Virus record (IMG/VR): IMGVR_UViG_3300030090_003172
Coordinates: 1 to 32,095 of that record
Strand: one strand, 5' to 3'
DNA: 32,095 nucleotides
From: a virus
Part shown: positions 6,873-16,066 of the stretch, in pieces
How the letters are laid out: every line of letters begins with the position of its first letter
Numbering within the stretch: the first letter of the stretch is position 1
Notes under the pieces: model-generated
Database searches by the model: none
Seen by the model: the letters and a program-made list of their open reading frames with translations, nothing else
Told to the model about the DNA's origin: nothing
Position numbers and translations under genes: made by a program

Positions 6873-8483
6873 TTATAATAATCCGTACTCACTAAAATCT
6901 AACTCCCTTAAAGCCTCTGGTGTTACGTTTAAAGCCTTACCACCAACAGTTTTTAAATTAATTGGGAATTGTAAATCAAGCAGTTTGGGAACTGTTGGGT
7001 TTACATCTGCCCTTGCTCTTGCCAATCTGCTATCTCTTAATTTATTGGATAAAGCCTGACTTCCCAACCCTGCCAACGTCAACCCTATAGCCGATGGGAG
7101 TCCTAAGTTATAACCAGTAAGCCCTGCCGCCCCCAACCCCGATAAACCACGAGGGTCTAACATTCTTCCGATTGCTCCAGTAGTTTTTTCTGCTACTGAT
7201 GGTTTTACATAATCTAAAGCCCTTGCCTGTTCTGATGGAGATAAATTGCTTACTTTTGCTTCAATATCACTTTCTATCCTGTTTAGCTTTGCCTGTGTTT
7301 GTCTTCGCTTAACCTCTTCTTCAGTCTTTCTTGCTTTTGCATAATTACTTCGTGCTGTGTTCTCTAAACTTATTAAGTCGTTAATTCCCTCTTCTTTTAT
7401 AATAGCCTTGCCCTCTTGTGTCGAATATTCATATTGTAATTTTTTACCACCTTTTTTGGGAGGAGCAAAATTTAAATTATTTCTTCCACTTCTTATGATT
7501 TCGTCCCAACTATTAATCATTTCGCTACTAGCACTTTGATTAACCTTTCCTTTTTTCATATCTTGGGTAATGTCTGCACGAATTTTTCTAAACCCTTCCC
7601 AACTTATAGGCTTTTTATCGTTTCTTATTTTCTTAATTTGGTCTAACAAAGGTTTTTGGTTTTTTGGAGTTGTTGATAGTTGATATTTGTTTGCTATTTT
7701 TTCTAACTCATTTGCAAAATGTTTATTAAATGCAAGTGTTGTTTTTACGCCTAAATTATTTATTTCTTTATATGTTTGACTAGCAATCTTGTCTGCTTGT
7801 TCAAGTTGGGTTGTGCCTTTAAATGGCGACCTACCACTGGTTGCTACCGATGACAATAACCCTGTCACAAATGCCCCTGCTGGATCATCTTTTTCTAATT
7901 GGTCTGCCATTATTAAACCAGTTGGCACTGAAGCAGTAATCTCTGTTTTGGGATTGATTGACAAAAAGTCGGCAAACTTTTCTAGTTGTGGATTTTTTCT
8001 TAAAAAACTTGCATACTTAGCCGCTCCCCCTGCTGTTGACAATAAATTAGATGTTAATAATGCCGCCCTACCTTCTGGCGTGTCGATTTCTGGGAAAGAT
8101 TGTTTAAAGGACGGACTTCTTTCTCCGATCTCTCCAAACACTTTATCTATGCCCTGTCTCAGTGGGCTTTGCCCTGTAACAAGTGACGCTACATAGTCAA
8201 GGAATGGATAACCCATTAATGCAACTGCTCCTGCCGCCGGATTTACTAGCCCGATAGCGGCTGGTAACAACGCCTCCACAGTGCCTCTCGTTGTACCCGA
8301 CACTATTTGATTCATATCCGTTGATCGTTCTGTATTTGTTGCAACCGGACTGGTATTATCTGGAATCATATTAACCAACTGCTCAGTCGTTAGATCGCTT
8401 AATTGTGTCGAGCCTTTACTGTCTACGCTGTCCAGCATTAACTTTAGTTCATCGTCTGACATTTCTTGTAATGTTTTAGCCAT
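6873..8483 (-). CDS. Internal virion protein ending in YGLL
   Basis: A 536-residue protein. The first 55 residues are acidic and helical. Residues about 65-100 form an Ala/Gly-rich hydrophobic stretch (ALLPAAIGLVNPAAGAVALM) that could be membrane-active. The middle (about 230-410) is charged and helical, and a second hydrophobic Gly/Ala stretch lies near 435-480. It ends SEYGLL. No enzyme motif seen. Position between fibre and other head-internal genes, large size and membrane-prone segments suit an ejected protein of the T7 gp14-16 or P22 gp7/16/20 kind; this is inference. It overlaps the next gene by one base (TAATG). Confidence 0.6.
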   Translation of the reverse strand: MAKTLQEMSDDELKLMLDSVDSKGSTQLSDLTTEQLVNMIPDNTSPVATNTERSTDMNQIVSGTTRGTVEALLPAAIGLVNPAAGAVALMGYPFLDYVASLVTGQSPLRQGIDKVFGEIGERSPSFKQSFPEIDTPEGRAALLTSNLLSTAGGAAKYASFLRKNPQLEKFADFLSINPKTEITASVPTGLIMADQLEKDDPAGAFVTGLLSSVATSGRSPFKGTTQLEQADKIASQTYKEINNLGVKTTLAFNKHFANELEKIANKYQLSTTPKNQKPLLDQIKKIRNDKKPISWEGFRKIRADITQDMKKGKVNQSASSEMINSWDEIIRSGRNNLNFAPPKKGGKKLQYEYSTQEGKAIIKEEGINDLISLENTARSNYAKARKTEEEVKRRQTQAKLNRIESDIEAKVSNLSPSEQARALDYVKPSVAEKTTGAIGRMLDPRGLSGLGAAGLTGYNLGLPSAIGLTLAGLGSQALSNKLRDSRLARARADVNPTVPKLLDLQFPINLKTVGGKALNVTPEALRELDFSEYGLL

Positions 8484-10861
8484 TATAATAATCCGTAATC
8501 ATCTGTGCTTGTTTCTCTGTTGATAAACCCTCTTGTTGCTCTGTTGATAAACTCTCTAAACATCTGTAACGCCATATCTACGTCATTATTTGTAGCATCA
8601 AGAAAGTCGTTAAATATACGTCTTGCTCCATCGTCACCTAACATAGGTGCTATTTGCCGTAAAATAGATGTAGGCAATTCTGGCTCAAATGTTCGCTCAG
8701 ATGCTGGCTCAGATGTTGGCTCTCTCTGTACTGGGATTATAGCTTGTTCTGGTAAACTTACAGCCTTGTCTCTTGATTGATTTTCGTTGTCATTGTTTTC
8801 GCTCCTCCTTTTTAACTCTTCTCTCCTTTGTAACTCTGCTTTTATTTTGGCTATTCGTTCCTTTTCGGAAAGTCCCTGCAATTCATTTACGGTCTCTGAG
8901 CTTTTTTCTGACTGTTCATTATCCGCTTGATTATTTTGCCTCCCCTCTCTTGTCCTTATGTATTCTTCTGTATACTCCGCCCAAGACTGACCGCCCTCTG
9001 CTTTGTAATTAGGATTGTATGTCGTTACATACCTTTGATTGACTTGATTAAATTGCTTTGTTAAAAAATCCTGTGCTTTATTTAACGCTTTTTTTAATTC
9101 TTCTTTATTTCTAATCCCTGCCAGCTTTCCTAAATCTCTTTGGAATAACAATAATTCTTTAACGGCTAATTGACCAACCGCACCGCCTGTTGGGTTATCT
9201 GCCCTCATTTGTTGTAATGCTTGATAGCCAACTTTATCTATAATGTTTTGAATAGCCGCAATTGCTTTGTTCATTTTGGGCGTTAGTCGTGAGTTTGGCA
9301 AAAACCGCTCTATCGCTTCTTCTCTCAAATTGTTAAACAATGCTCCTATCGTTCCACTTTGATCTGTTGTTAGCAAATCTAACGACTCCTCATCGTCTAG
9401 CAAGGCACGAATAGAATCTTGTACTTTAACATTCCTTCTCATAGTTGCTCTAATCATCGCATCATCTTTTGGAAACGAATCAATTAGTTTCTTTTTTGCT
9501 TCCAAAAAGTCGCCACGGGGCAACTCTTTTTCTAACATCTTTTCATATTGGGTGCTTAATACCGAAGATGTATTTTGCGTTACTGTTGGATCGATCTCAT
9601 CAGTTTGATTTTCTTTATTTTGCTCTGAAACTTGCGGCTTCGGTTGGCTATCTCTTACTTCGCTTCTAGCCTCTGACGCTACTCCTGTTACCAATCTTCG
9701 TATCTGCTCTGCATATTCTTCCTTGGAAACTAATCGAGCCGAACTTTCCACACCCTTAAATTGCAATTCGTCTTGTTTAAGATTATCCCCTCTCAACTCT
9801 GCTTCTGTTCCAGCTAACCTATATTTAGTAACTAATATTTTTAATTGATCTTGATCTTCTGGACTTAATTCTCTAATTTCTTCATCTTTTAAAAGTGTGA
9901 TGTCTTTAACTTCTGACATAATACCTTTAGGCGAAAGTTTTTGGACAAGTTCTTGAACTTGCAATTTGTCCGTCTCGTCCTTGTAAGGGTTTAATGACAT
10001 TAAAATACTATCAATATCGGTAGGGTCTACATCTGCGTCTAATGCTTTTTGTCTTGCAAATTCTAAATACTTTGTTTTTGTAGCCAAATCTGCAAACTTG
10101 GGATAGCTATTCTTGAGCATTGTCACATATTGTCTATCTTTTTCTTTTTTTATAGCTAACTCTTTAGCTTCTCTTTTCTCAGCCAACTCATTCATAAACA
10201 CCGCTTGCTTTAGTCGCTGGTCGTATAAATCGCCTGTTGCCTGTCTGCCAGCTTGCATTGCCGATGCTATAGCCTCGCCTATTCCTACCCTTGTTGTTTG
10301 AGGAGCACCAGCCCTTAATAGTGCAACACTAGCATTTAATAAACCTTCATCTCTGGCTCTACTCTGTGCCTCTTGCATCTGCTGTTCATCAAGAAGTCCA
10401 TACGTTTCTGGCAACTCTGAGCCTAGCAATCTATCAAGTATTCCCTGCCCTCTTGAGGTGGCTGTGCCAGCCTGACTCTCTACACCAACCTGACTATCTG
10501 CACCGCCTGTCAATACACCAGAAGCTTCCCCTGCCATCGCTCCATCCATGCTCTGGCTGTACTGTCTGTCCTTTTGTAGCCTTTTTGCCTGTCGTGTCTG
10601 TTCTTCTAACTTGGCTAACGCTTGACTCTCAACATTATTAACTGGTGTTAAAGATAACAGATCGCCTTTTTCTGCACCAAGCGGAAAAGTTTCCGCTCCA
10701 CCGTATTCTGCATCAAGGTATGGCAACGTAGGGGAAAGCCCAAAGTCGTTTGTATCCACAGACATCATGCCCATATTTTGACTCATGCCCATTGTGTTAA
10801 GCATTTCCTCTGGAATACTATAAAGTCTGCCGTCACCAAGTCTTACCGTTACCATAGCCAT
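8483..10861 (-). CDS. Large internal virion protein with GLL motifs
   Basis: A 792-residue, largely helical protein and the longest in the window. It starts MAMVTVRLGDG. It carries YGLLDE (154-159), EGLLNA (172-177) and a C-terminal DDYGLL. From about 200 to 420 it is charged coiled coil; a Gln/Asn/Glu-rich linker (about 640-735) follows, then a compact helical end. No lytic transglycosylase or peptidase motif is visible. Likely packaged and ejected with DNA (inference from position and composition). Its start overlaps the stop of the upstream gene. Confidence 0.6.
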   Translation of the reverse strand: MAMVTVRLGDGRLYSIPEEMLNTMGMSQNMGMMSVDTNDFGLSPTLPYLDAEYGGAETFPLGAEKGDLLSLTPVNNVESQALAKLEEQTRQAKRLQKDRQYSQSMDGAMAGEASGVLTGGADSQVGVESQAGTATSRGQGILDRLLGSELPETYGLLDEQQMQEAQSRARDEGLLNASVALLRAGAPQTTRVGIGEAIASAMQAGRQATGDLYDQRLKQAVFMNELAEKREAKELAIKKEKDRQYVTMLKNSYPKFADLATKTKYLEFARQKALDADVDPTDIDSILMSLNPYKDETDKLQVQELVQKLSPKGIMSEVKDITLLKDEEIRELSPEDQDQLKILVTKYRLAGTEAELRGDNLKQDELQFKGVESSARLVSKEEYAEQIRRLVTGVASEARSEVRDSQPKPQVSEQNKENQTDEIDPTVTQNTSSVLSTQYEKMLEKELPRGDFLEAKKKLIDSFPKDDAMIRATMRRNVKVQDSIRALLDDEESLDLLTTDQSGTIGALFNNLREEAIERFLPNSRLTPKMNKAIAAIQNIIDKVGYQALQQMRADNPTGGAVGQLAVKELLLFQRDLGKLAGIRNKEELKKALNKAQDFLTKQFNQVNQRYVTTYNPNYKAEGGQSWAEYTEEYIRTREGRQNNQADNEQSEKSSETVNELQGLSEKERIAKIKAELQRREELKRRSENNDNENQSRDKAVSLPEQAIIPVQREPTSEPASERTFEPELPTSILRQIAPMLGDDGARRIFNDFLDATNNDVDMALQMFREFINRATRGFINRETSTDDYGLL

Positions 10862-11412
10862 TACAATAAACCCCTTCCAAATAATGTCATTTCATCCTCT
10901 AGCCTACCCCTGCCAGCAGGAACAGTCTGCATAGCCATGACGTTTTGATTGTCTCTAAAGAAGTTGGCAGACTGCGGTTGTGCTCTCATACTACGCACCT
11001 CCATCCTGTCCTGCGGTTGCTCCACATTTAATGATTGAGCCAGCCGTAAAGCTGGATTGTTTAAATTATTTCCAAATGTTTTCATCCCCTGCATGAATGG
11101 ATTTATTGCTGGCGTTCCATGAATAGACGCTGTAAATGGATTCACAAGGGCTGGATTATATGCCATAGCCTCCTTGCCTAACGCTCCTATTTGCATTGGA
11201 TTCATTCCAGCCGTTACTAATTGACTCCCAATATACTTACTTGCCGCATCTGCCGCCGCTACTTGAGCCGCCGCATTAGCCGCCGCCACCTTTGCTCCAG
11301 ATGCCGCCGCCCCCATAGCCGCTCCTGTTCCTAATCCTGTTATTATTGCTGGTGTTACTGCCGCAGTTGTCCCTAATGCACCTCCTGCCGCCGCCAATTC
11401 TGCTCCGCTCAT
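10861..11412 (-). CDS. Ala-rich internal virion protein ending in GLL
   Basis: A 183-residue protein. Residues 5-70 are very rich in Ala and Gly with mild hydrophobicity (AAAGGALGTTAAVTPAIITG...), then a Pro/Asn/Met-rich middle and an Arg-containing end finishing FGRGLL. This small hydrophobic protein may line an ejection channel through the host envelope, like T7 gp14 in concept; that is inference. It overlaps neighbours at both ends. Confidence 0.6.
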   Translation of the reverse strand: MSGAELAAAGGALGTTAAVTPAIITGLGTGAAMGAAASGAKVAAANAAAQVAAADAASKYIGSQLVTAGMNPMQIGALGKEAMAYNPALVNPFTASIHGTPAINPFMQGMKTFGNNLNNPALRLAQSLNVEQPQDRMEVRSMRAQPQSANFFRDNQNVMAMQTVPAGRGRLEDEMTLFGRGLL

Positions 11413-12359
11413 GCCAACAAGCCTCCTAACCCTGCTCCTGCACCGATAGCCGCACCAATATTGCCAAACTGGTCGCCACCTATTGCTCGACCTAAACCAG
11501 CACCACCTAAGATATTGGCAAGTCTGTTACTTGTTAATGGTTGCGTTCTTTCGCCTCCCATCGGTGCTCCATATGCCGCTGACAAGAATTGCAGTAGTTT
11601 TTGCTGTGGGCGTTGTTGATAAAAATCAAACCTATTAATAGCATCCCTTAACGCCAATTCATCATATCCTTCCTTCATTCGACCTATTTTTAACAATTTT
11701 TCTGCATCTGTATAATCTTGCATAGCCAGTTGTGGGGCTAATCTTGCCGCAGTTAATTGCCTTGTTAAGTCTCTATCAGACACTTGAGCCATACGGTTTA
11801 AGGCTTGCTCTTGCATTTTTCTTTCGTTTTGATAATTCATAAATGCTAGTTTTCCAGCCGTATCCGTTAATGCTCCAGCAAACGTAGCATCGGTTCTATC
11901 CTGCAAATCCTGACCAGCACCACTGCCGTAACGTCCTGCCCTGCTTAACGTAGATTTCAGTCTTTGCGTGTCATCCTCGTACTTTTGTCTAGCCGCCCCT
12001 GTTGCGGCATCAAACGCCCCTTGAAAGAATGGACTGCCTGTTAGATAACTACCGCCAGCCGTTATGTCTGTCCCTCTCAAGGCTCTGTTTTGGTTAGGAG
12101 ACATGGCAAATTGACCTACTGTTTGCTGTCCTATCCTTGTTAACGGTGAGCCTGTTATAGCCCTTCTCTGTGCCGCATTTAAAGCTGATAGGGTTTGTTG
12201 GCTTGGGTCAACATACGTTTTACCTGGAAAATACGCTGGCATATCAGAACGCTGATACAGCCTTTTTTGCTCTCTTAATCCATAATCTACATAAGGTCGT
12301 AATGCTGGATCAATCTGCTCTCGAACTGTGGTTGTACCACCGCCTCCACCGCCACTCAT
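11409..12359 (-). CDS. Virion protein, probable ejection or tail-tip component
   Basis: A 316-residue protein opening with six Gly after MS, then TTTVREQIDPALRPYVDYGL, a start I recall from many marine podovirus structural proteins. The centre (130-250) is Arg/Gln-rich helical, and the end is Gly/Ala-rich hydrophobic (about 280-316, finishing GAGLGGLLA). Function is not established in what I know. Order (hub, small genes, this, then internal proteins) suggests a DNA-ejection or tail-tip part. Confidence 0.65.
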   Translation of the reverse strand: MSGGGGGGTTTVREQIDPALRPYVDYGLREQKRLYQRSDMPAYFPGKTYVDPSQQTLSALNAAQRRAITGSPLTRIGQQTVGQFAMSPNQNRALRGTDITAGGSYLTGSPFFQGAFDAATGAARQKYEDDTQRLKSTLSRAGRYGSGAGQDLQDRTDATFAGALTDTAGKLAFMNYQNERKMQEQALNRMAQVSDRDLTRQLTAARLAPQLAMQDYTDAEKLLKIGRMKEGYDELALRDAINRFDFYQQRPQQKLLQFLSAAYGAPMGGERTQPLTSNRLANILGGAGLGRAIGGDQFGNIGAAIGAGAGLGGLLA

Positions 12360-12757
12360 TTTGACACCTCCATAACATATCCTCTCGGTTTAAATCCTAA
12401 CTCTTTTGCCATTTTTTCCCAACCCTTTCTCCAGCTATCAAAGGTAATTTTTTCCATGTTTCCCTGTTTTGCTATATTTTGTATTTCGACAAACGCCTGT
12501 TTCATATGGTTAGGCTCATTCGCATAAGCACACCAAATATGTAGCGTTTTATCCTCTTTTGGCTGTAATACTACAAAACCCAATGCTCTGTCATTTTCTT
12601 TAAAAAGCCACAACATTGACCTTTGAAATACACAATCTGCATAAATGTCCTCAGGTATCCACCATTCCGGTGATTTACTTTGAACCTTTGCTAAACCTGT
12701 CTTTACATATTCCCAGACTGTTCTAACTTGTTGCGGTTGTACCATTTCTGCAATCAT
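12356..12757 (-). CDS. GNAT-like protein in virion gene block
   Basis: A 133-residue protein with a GNAT acetyltransferase-like pattern: LGFVVLQ strand (about 58-64), LHIWCAYA strand, a helix (MKQAFVEIQNIAKQG), KITFDS strand, then GWEKMAKELGFKPRGYVMEV at the end. The acetyl-CoA loop (R/Q-x-x-G-x-G/A) is not clearly present, so it may be a structural relative. Start at 12757 or at M5. Similar GNAT-like genes occur beside tail genes in podoviruses; substrate unknown. Confidence 0.6.
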   Translation of the reverse strand: MIAEMVQPQQVRTVWEYVKTGLAKVQSKSPEWWIPEDIYADCVFQRSMLWLFKENDRALGFVVLQPKEDKTLHIWCAYANEPNHMKQAFVEIQNIAKQGNMEKITFDSWRKGWEKMAKELGFKPRGYVMEVSK

Positions 12758-13056
12758 CCTAGCACCACATATTTATAAGTGCAGTCTGCATTTCCATGTG
12801 CTGAATGGGTAAGTGTTGCTGATCCGACTGCTGTAACCGTAAATAAATTATCCATCTCCGCTGACGCATTAGCTGTTGTTGGCATATATAATACTACGCT
12901 ATCCCTGCTAATTCGTGCATCAGTAAGCGTGGTTGATGTTCCACTGCTTGCTAAAGTTATGCTTCCTGTTGAGTTAATTTTGCCACTAAGGATATTATTA
13001 ACAACCTCGGATACGTTTCTTGGTTCATCACCGCTTGGCATTAAAGTTCTAAACAT
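12754..13056 (-). CDS. Small beta-rich structural protein
   Basis: A 100-residue protein rich in Thr, Ser and Val, ending YKYVVLG. The alternating pattern (SITLASSGTSTTLTDARI, SRDSVVLYMPTT) suggests a small beta-barrel or beta-sandwich, as in minor tail or decoration proteins of environmental phages. TAATG junction with the upstream hub gene suggests coupled expression. No specific function known. Confidence 0.6.
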   Translation of the reverse strand: MFRTLMPSGDEPRNVSEVVNNILSGKINSTGSITLASSGTSTTLTDARISRDSVVLYMPTTANASAEMDNLFTVTAVGSATLTHSAHGNADCTYKYVVLG

Positions 13057-14480
13057 TAACGACCACCAGTTGATGCGATTTCAACATCCATTCCCACAAC
13101 CGTTTTCCAATTGCCTGTAGGCTCTAGTTTAAGACGATGGTATTTGCCTACCGATCTAAGCGGCACTCTATTCTCTGTACTAGCCGCCACTGCTGTTGAG
13201 TAGGTTATATCTTCATCGGCTCTTATGCGACTTGCGACCGATACACTACCACTGCCGGAATCAACAACTGGTCTTGCTAATTGAATGATTGAATTACCTT
13301 TAGAGCCAATGTCTGCCGTCCTAATGTCGGCTGTGCTGTTTGTGCCAGTATAGGTTACGATTTTAGTTGCCTCTGTACCAGCTAGTAAAAACTGTCCTCC
13401 AGCCCATATACGGCTGTCTAAGCTGGTATCTAAACTATCAATACTACTGCTGAATACATCAAGCCCCTCTAGTGTAATGCCTCCCTGTGCCGCTCCTGCA
13501 ATAAAATCAGTTGTTGCATCTCCCTGACTCCACCTCTGCAACTGCCAGTTGTAAATGAGTAAACTTTTAGTGCCAGAGTTGTTTGTATACGACCAAATGA
13601 CTAACTTATTAACTGGATCAACAGCACTGCTCATTTCATCTAAATCGCTAAGATTAGCGTTATCAAAGAAAAATCTATCTACCTTTTCTGCTCCGATAGG
13701 AGTTACTGACTGCCCATTGGTAACGTAAAACCCATCATCACTCAAGAAAAAACTATTATTGCCATATTGCACAATGGAGTTTGGTGCATAACAGCCAATG
13801 TTCCTTGAAATAGTATCAAACTGAAAAAACAATGGCGAGCCAATGTACTGCATCCGTACAATACTTTTTTCTAAAAATACTATGCCAAACTCTCCACCAG
13901 TAATGCCTTGAACATCTCCACCATCTGGTATGTCCTGCGTATCTGACTGACTACCACTGCCAGAAGTCCAGTCATCAGGGTCATTAATATCTGACCACGC
14001 AACTCGATTAGGGTAACTGGAAATATTCCCTGATACCACAAAATCTCTTACCGCTGTTAGATATTTAGCTACTGGTGCAGACGCATTCAAATCAGCAAAT
14101 AAACTCGAACTGTTTAACGTGAAACTTTGTAATTTGTTTTGACCGTTTGCCGCTATTACCAGCGAGCCAAATTGGATAAACTTCCAGTTCGTAGTTGTTG
14201 TGTAATTTCCAGTTTTTGATACATTATCTAAATCTAAATCACCTGTATCAAATTTATAAATCTTTGTGGCACTTGCCGCAAACATTGTTGTTAGGTTGTT
14301 AATTTTTCCACTAAACACCGTTAATAGATTTGCATCCGCCGCATCGCTCAATTCAACAGTAGACGGTAAAGGTGCGTAACCACTTCCCACAGGAATGACA
14401 TTTTTTGCCTCCGTTAAAGCACCAGCCAAACCACTTTGATCTGGTAGCCATTCTCCAAATGTTATCCGCTCCGAAGCCAT
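13056..14480 (-). CDS. P22 gp10-like tail hub / DNA stabilisation protein
   Basis: A 474-residue beta-rich protein resembling the packaged-DNA stabilisation/tail hub family of P22 (gp10). Signatures include an N-terminal GEWLPDQSG and AKNVIPVGSGYAPLPS, repeated short strands, WSDINDPDDW (162-171), FFLSDDGFYV (244-253) and LLIYNWQLQRWSQ (307-319), as in a propeller-like hub. In such phages it extends the head-tail connector and holds DNA in. Residues 335-359 match the start of the neighbouring repeat protein in 16 of 25 positions. Located between the adaptor group and ejection proteins, as expected. Confidence 0.75.
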   Translation of the reverse strand: MASERITFGEWLPDQSGLAGALTEAKNVIPVGSGYAPLPSTVELSDAADANLLTVFSGKINNLTTMFAASATKIYKFDTGDLDLDNVSKTGNYTTTTNWKFIQFGSLVIAANGQNKLQSFTLNSSSLFADLNASAPVAKYLTAVRDFVVSGNISSYPNRVAWSDINDPDDWTSGSGSQSDTQDIPDGGDVQGITGGEFGIVFLEKSIVRMQYIGSPLFFQFDTISRNIGCYAPNSIVQYGNNSFFLSDDGFYVTNGQSVTPIGAEKVDRFFFDNANLSDLDEMSSAVDPVNKLVIWSYTNNSGTKSLLIYNWQLQRWSQGDATTDFIAGAAQGGITLEGLDVFSSSIDSLDTSLDSRIWAGGQFLLAGTEATKIVTYTGTNSTADIRTADIGSKGNSIIQLARPVVDSGSGSVSVASRIRADEDITYSTAVAASTENRVPLRSVGKYHRLKLEPTGNWKTVVGMDVEIASTGGR

Positions 14481-15055
14481 GTATCTGTTCCTATAGTATT
14501 GTTAGTCCAAGTCTCACTACCGACTGCTACATCTGTCCACGTTTCTGTTCCCACCGCAACGTCTGACCACTCCTCACCAAGCACTTCACTAGCACAAGCC
14601 GCTAAAGCCGAAGCCGATACCTGTGCCACTGCGGTAATAGTTACGATTGCATCACATGATACTGTTGCCGTTCCGCTAATGGACGCTGACGGTTGCTGAA
14701 CTCTGGCTGAAGCTGAGACTGTTGTTCCGTTGGCTGATATTTGTGCAACGACACTCTGTATTCTAATTCCAGCACTAGCAACACTGCCACTACCGGATAC
14801 ACTTCCTACTCCATTTTGTATTCGTGTGCCAACGCCAACTGCTGTAGCCGATCCTAATACACTGCCAACTACCTGTTGTATTCGTGTTCCTACGGCTGTT
14901 GTTGCCGCACTGCCAGATACGCTACCGACTCCATAGAAAACTGTTGTATCACTGCTCTCCCATATTGCGTTGTCTAAACTAAACGCAAGATCATCAATAC
15001 TTGTACTGAATAAGTCAAGTTGCTCAAGCGTAAACGCTCCGTTTACATCTGACAT
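14462..15055 (-). CDS. Tandem-repeat structural protein
   Basis: A 197-residue protein of three parts. Residues 8-32 (FTLEQLDLFSTSIDDL...IW) match an internal segment of the adjacent hub. Residues 44-160 are six tandem units of about 20 residues (for example GSVSGSAATTAVGTRIQQVV), nearly all Gly/Ser/Ala/Val/Thr with a recurrent RIQ. Residues 161-190 are three 10-residue units of the type EWSDVAVGTE. The first repeat suggests a stacked beta structure such as a beta-solenoid. It may be a short fibre or hub-attached appendage. It overlaps the hub gene by 19 bases. Confidence 0.65.
   Translation of the reverse strand: MSDVNGAFTLEQLDLFSTSIDDLAFSLDNAIWESSDTTVFYGVGSVSGSAATTAVGTRIQQVVGSVLGSATAVGVGTRIQNGVGSVSGSGSVASAGIRIQSVVAQISANGTTVSASARVQQPSASISGTATVSCDAIVTITAVAQVSASALAACASEVLGEEWSDVAVGTETWTDVAVGSETWTNNTIGTDTWLRSG
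14486..14926 (-). repeat. Coding tandem repeats (60-bp and 30-bp units)
   Basis: 14576-14926 encodes six 60-base units (the last shortened), clearest in the first three, which share G-S-V-x-G-S and x-R-I-Q at fixed spacing. 14486-14575 encodes three 30-base units with VAVG(S/T)ETW. The units are diverged in DNA, so they are old or under selection rather than freshly expanded. Confidence 0.8.
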
Positions 15056-15442
15056 TTATGCAAGTGTTACTGTAAGTGATCCAGCCGCTATTTTTAAAAT
15101 ATCTCCAGTTGCTATCGTTTTGCTTGCATCCAAAGCGGTGTAGTAATACATATTCCCACTTGAACTCGCATCCCATATGCCTATGTGACTCACCGTACCC
15201 CATGACCCTGTTGCCTGTGGAAAGTTAATATCTGCACTTGTTGTAGATACTCCGTTACTTGGCGCGGCAAATGTTGCCGCCTGTCTTGCATAGGCTGATC
15301 CGCTTAACTCTGACCCACTTGCATCTTCATCAGGATTTGCCGTGTGCAAAGACACATATACTGCACTAGGAGCAGACAACGCTGAGTTTCTAAGCGTATG
15401 ATTGATTAATGCGTTCTCTAAATAATTAGACATTTCAGACAT
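15056..15442 (-). CDS. Conserved phage structural protein (minor tail type)
   Basis: A 128-residue protein starting MSEMSNYLENALINHTLRN, then VYVSLHTANPDED and YARQAATFAAPSNG, with WGTVSHIGIWDASSSG near the centre. This is a widely conserved phage beta-sandwich family I associate with minor tail/gp80-like proteins. GGAGA ribosome site upstream. It sits between the adaptor and the hub group; exact virion location unknown. Confidence 0.7.
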   Translation of the reverse strand: MSEMSNYLENALINHTLRNSALSAPSAVYVSLHTANPDEDASGSELSGSAYARQAATFAAPSNGVSTTSADINFPQATGSWGTVSHIGIWDASSSGNMYYYTALDASKTIATGDILKIAAGSLTVTLA

Positions 15443-15445
15443 AAT

Positions 15446-16066
15446 TTATTTCTCCGTTAATTTCATAGTGAGCGGTACGCCGCTGTACTGCGATTGTATT
15501 GCCGTTCTGTTTAATGAATCAATCGACCTCTCCAGCATACTTGCCCACACTTGTATTCTGTTGTCGTTCATTAAATACGGCTCTGCCTCTACCAAACTTC
15601 CGTAAAGTAAAGCATCAGGGGCATTTGCTAAAAATGTATTGCTTGCATTAGTGTCAGATAAAAACTCTGGCTCTGCGTAATACAACAACTGAAACGTGTA
15701 ATTACTATCGGGTGCTGGTGCGAAGTTAAACTCACTAGCCAGTATTGTATAATAATTTGGCTGTCCACTCTCTGTTGCCCGACCGTTAGCTGTAAAAGCC
15801 GATGGAGTTAAATACTGCAAACTTCCCCTCGGATTAGTATCCACATAAATATCTCTAACCTCTAAAAAATCACTAGGCAACGCTACGGTTCCATCACCAC
15901 TGGTCGCACTCGCACTAACGCCTTTAAGCATCGTCCTTAGTCTTAAATCACGCCTTAGTCTATTTTCTGCCAACGTAATAAAGTCTGGTATCTGATCTGT
16001 TAAATCAGTTCTACCTAGATAATTGGCAATAGATGTTTTTAAGGTTGTATACGTGGTAAACGCCAT
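15446..16066 (-). CDS. Head-tail adaptor (SU10-type)
   Basis: A 206-residue protein with the typical adaptor start (YTTLKTSIANYLGRTDLTDQ), FITLAENRLRRDLR, LPSDFLEVRDIYV, and the late segment LLYYAEPEFL followed by APDALLYGSLVEAEPYL. This pattern matches the adaptor proteins of phage SU10 and many environmental podoviruses, which form the ring below the portal. It overlaps the upstream small gene by one base. Confidence 0.8.
   Translation of the reverse strand: MAFTTYTTLKTSIANYLGRTDLTDQIPDFITLAENRLRRDLRLRTMLKGVSASATSGDGTVALPSDFLEVRDIYVDTNPRGSLQYLTPSAFTANGRATESGQPNYYTILASEFNFAPAPDSNYTFQLLYYAEPEFLSDTNASNTFLANAPDALLYGSLVEAEPYLMNDNRIQVWASMLERSIDSLNRTAIQSQYSGVPLTMKLTEK

Noticed and set aside
14499-14936. 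Rightward Ala/Thr/Pro-rich frames over the tandem repeats
   Set aside because: Antisense reading of the repeats, with two broken frames and no start signals.
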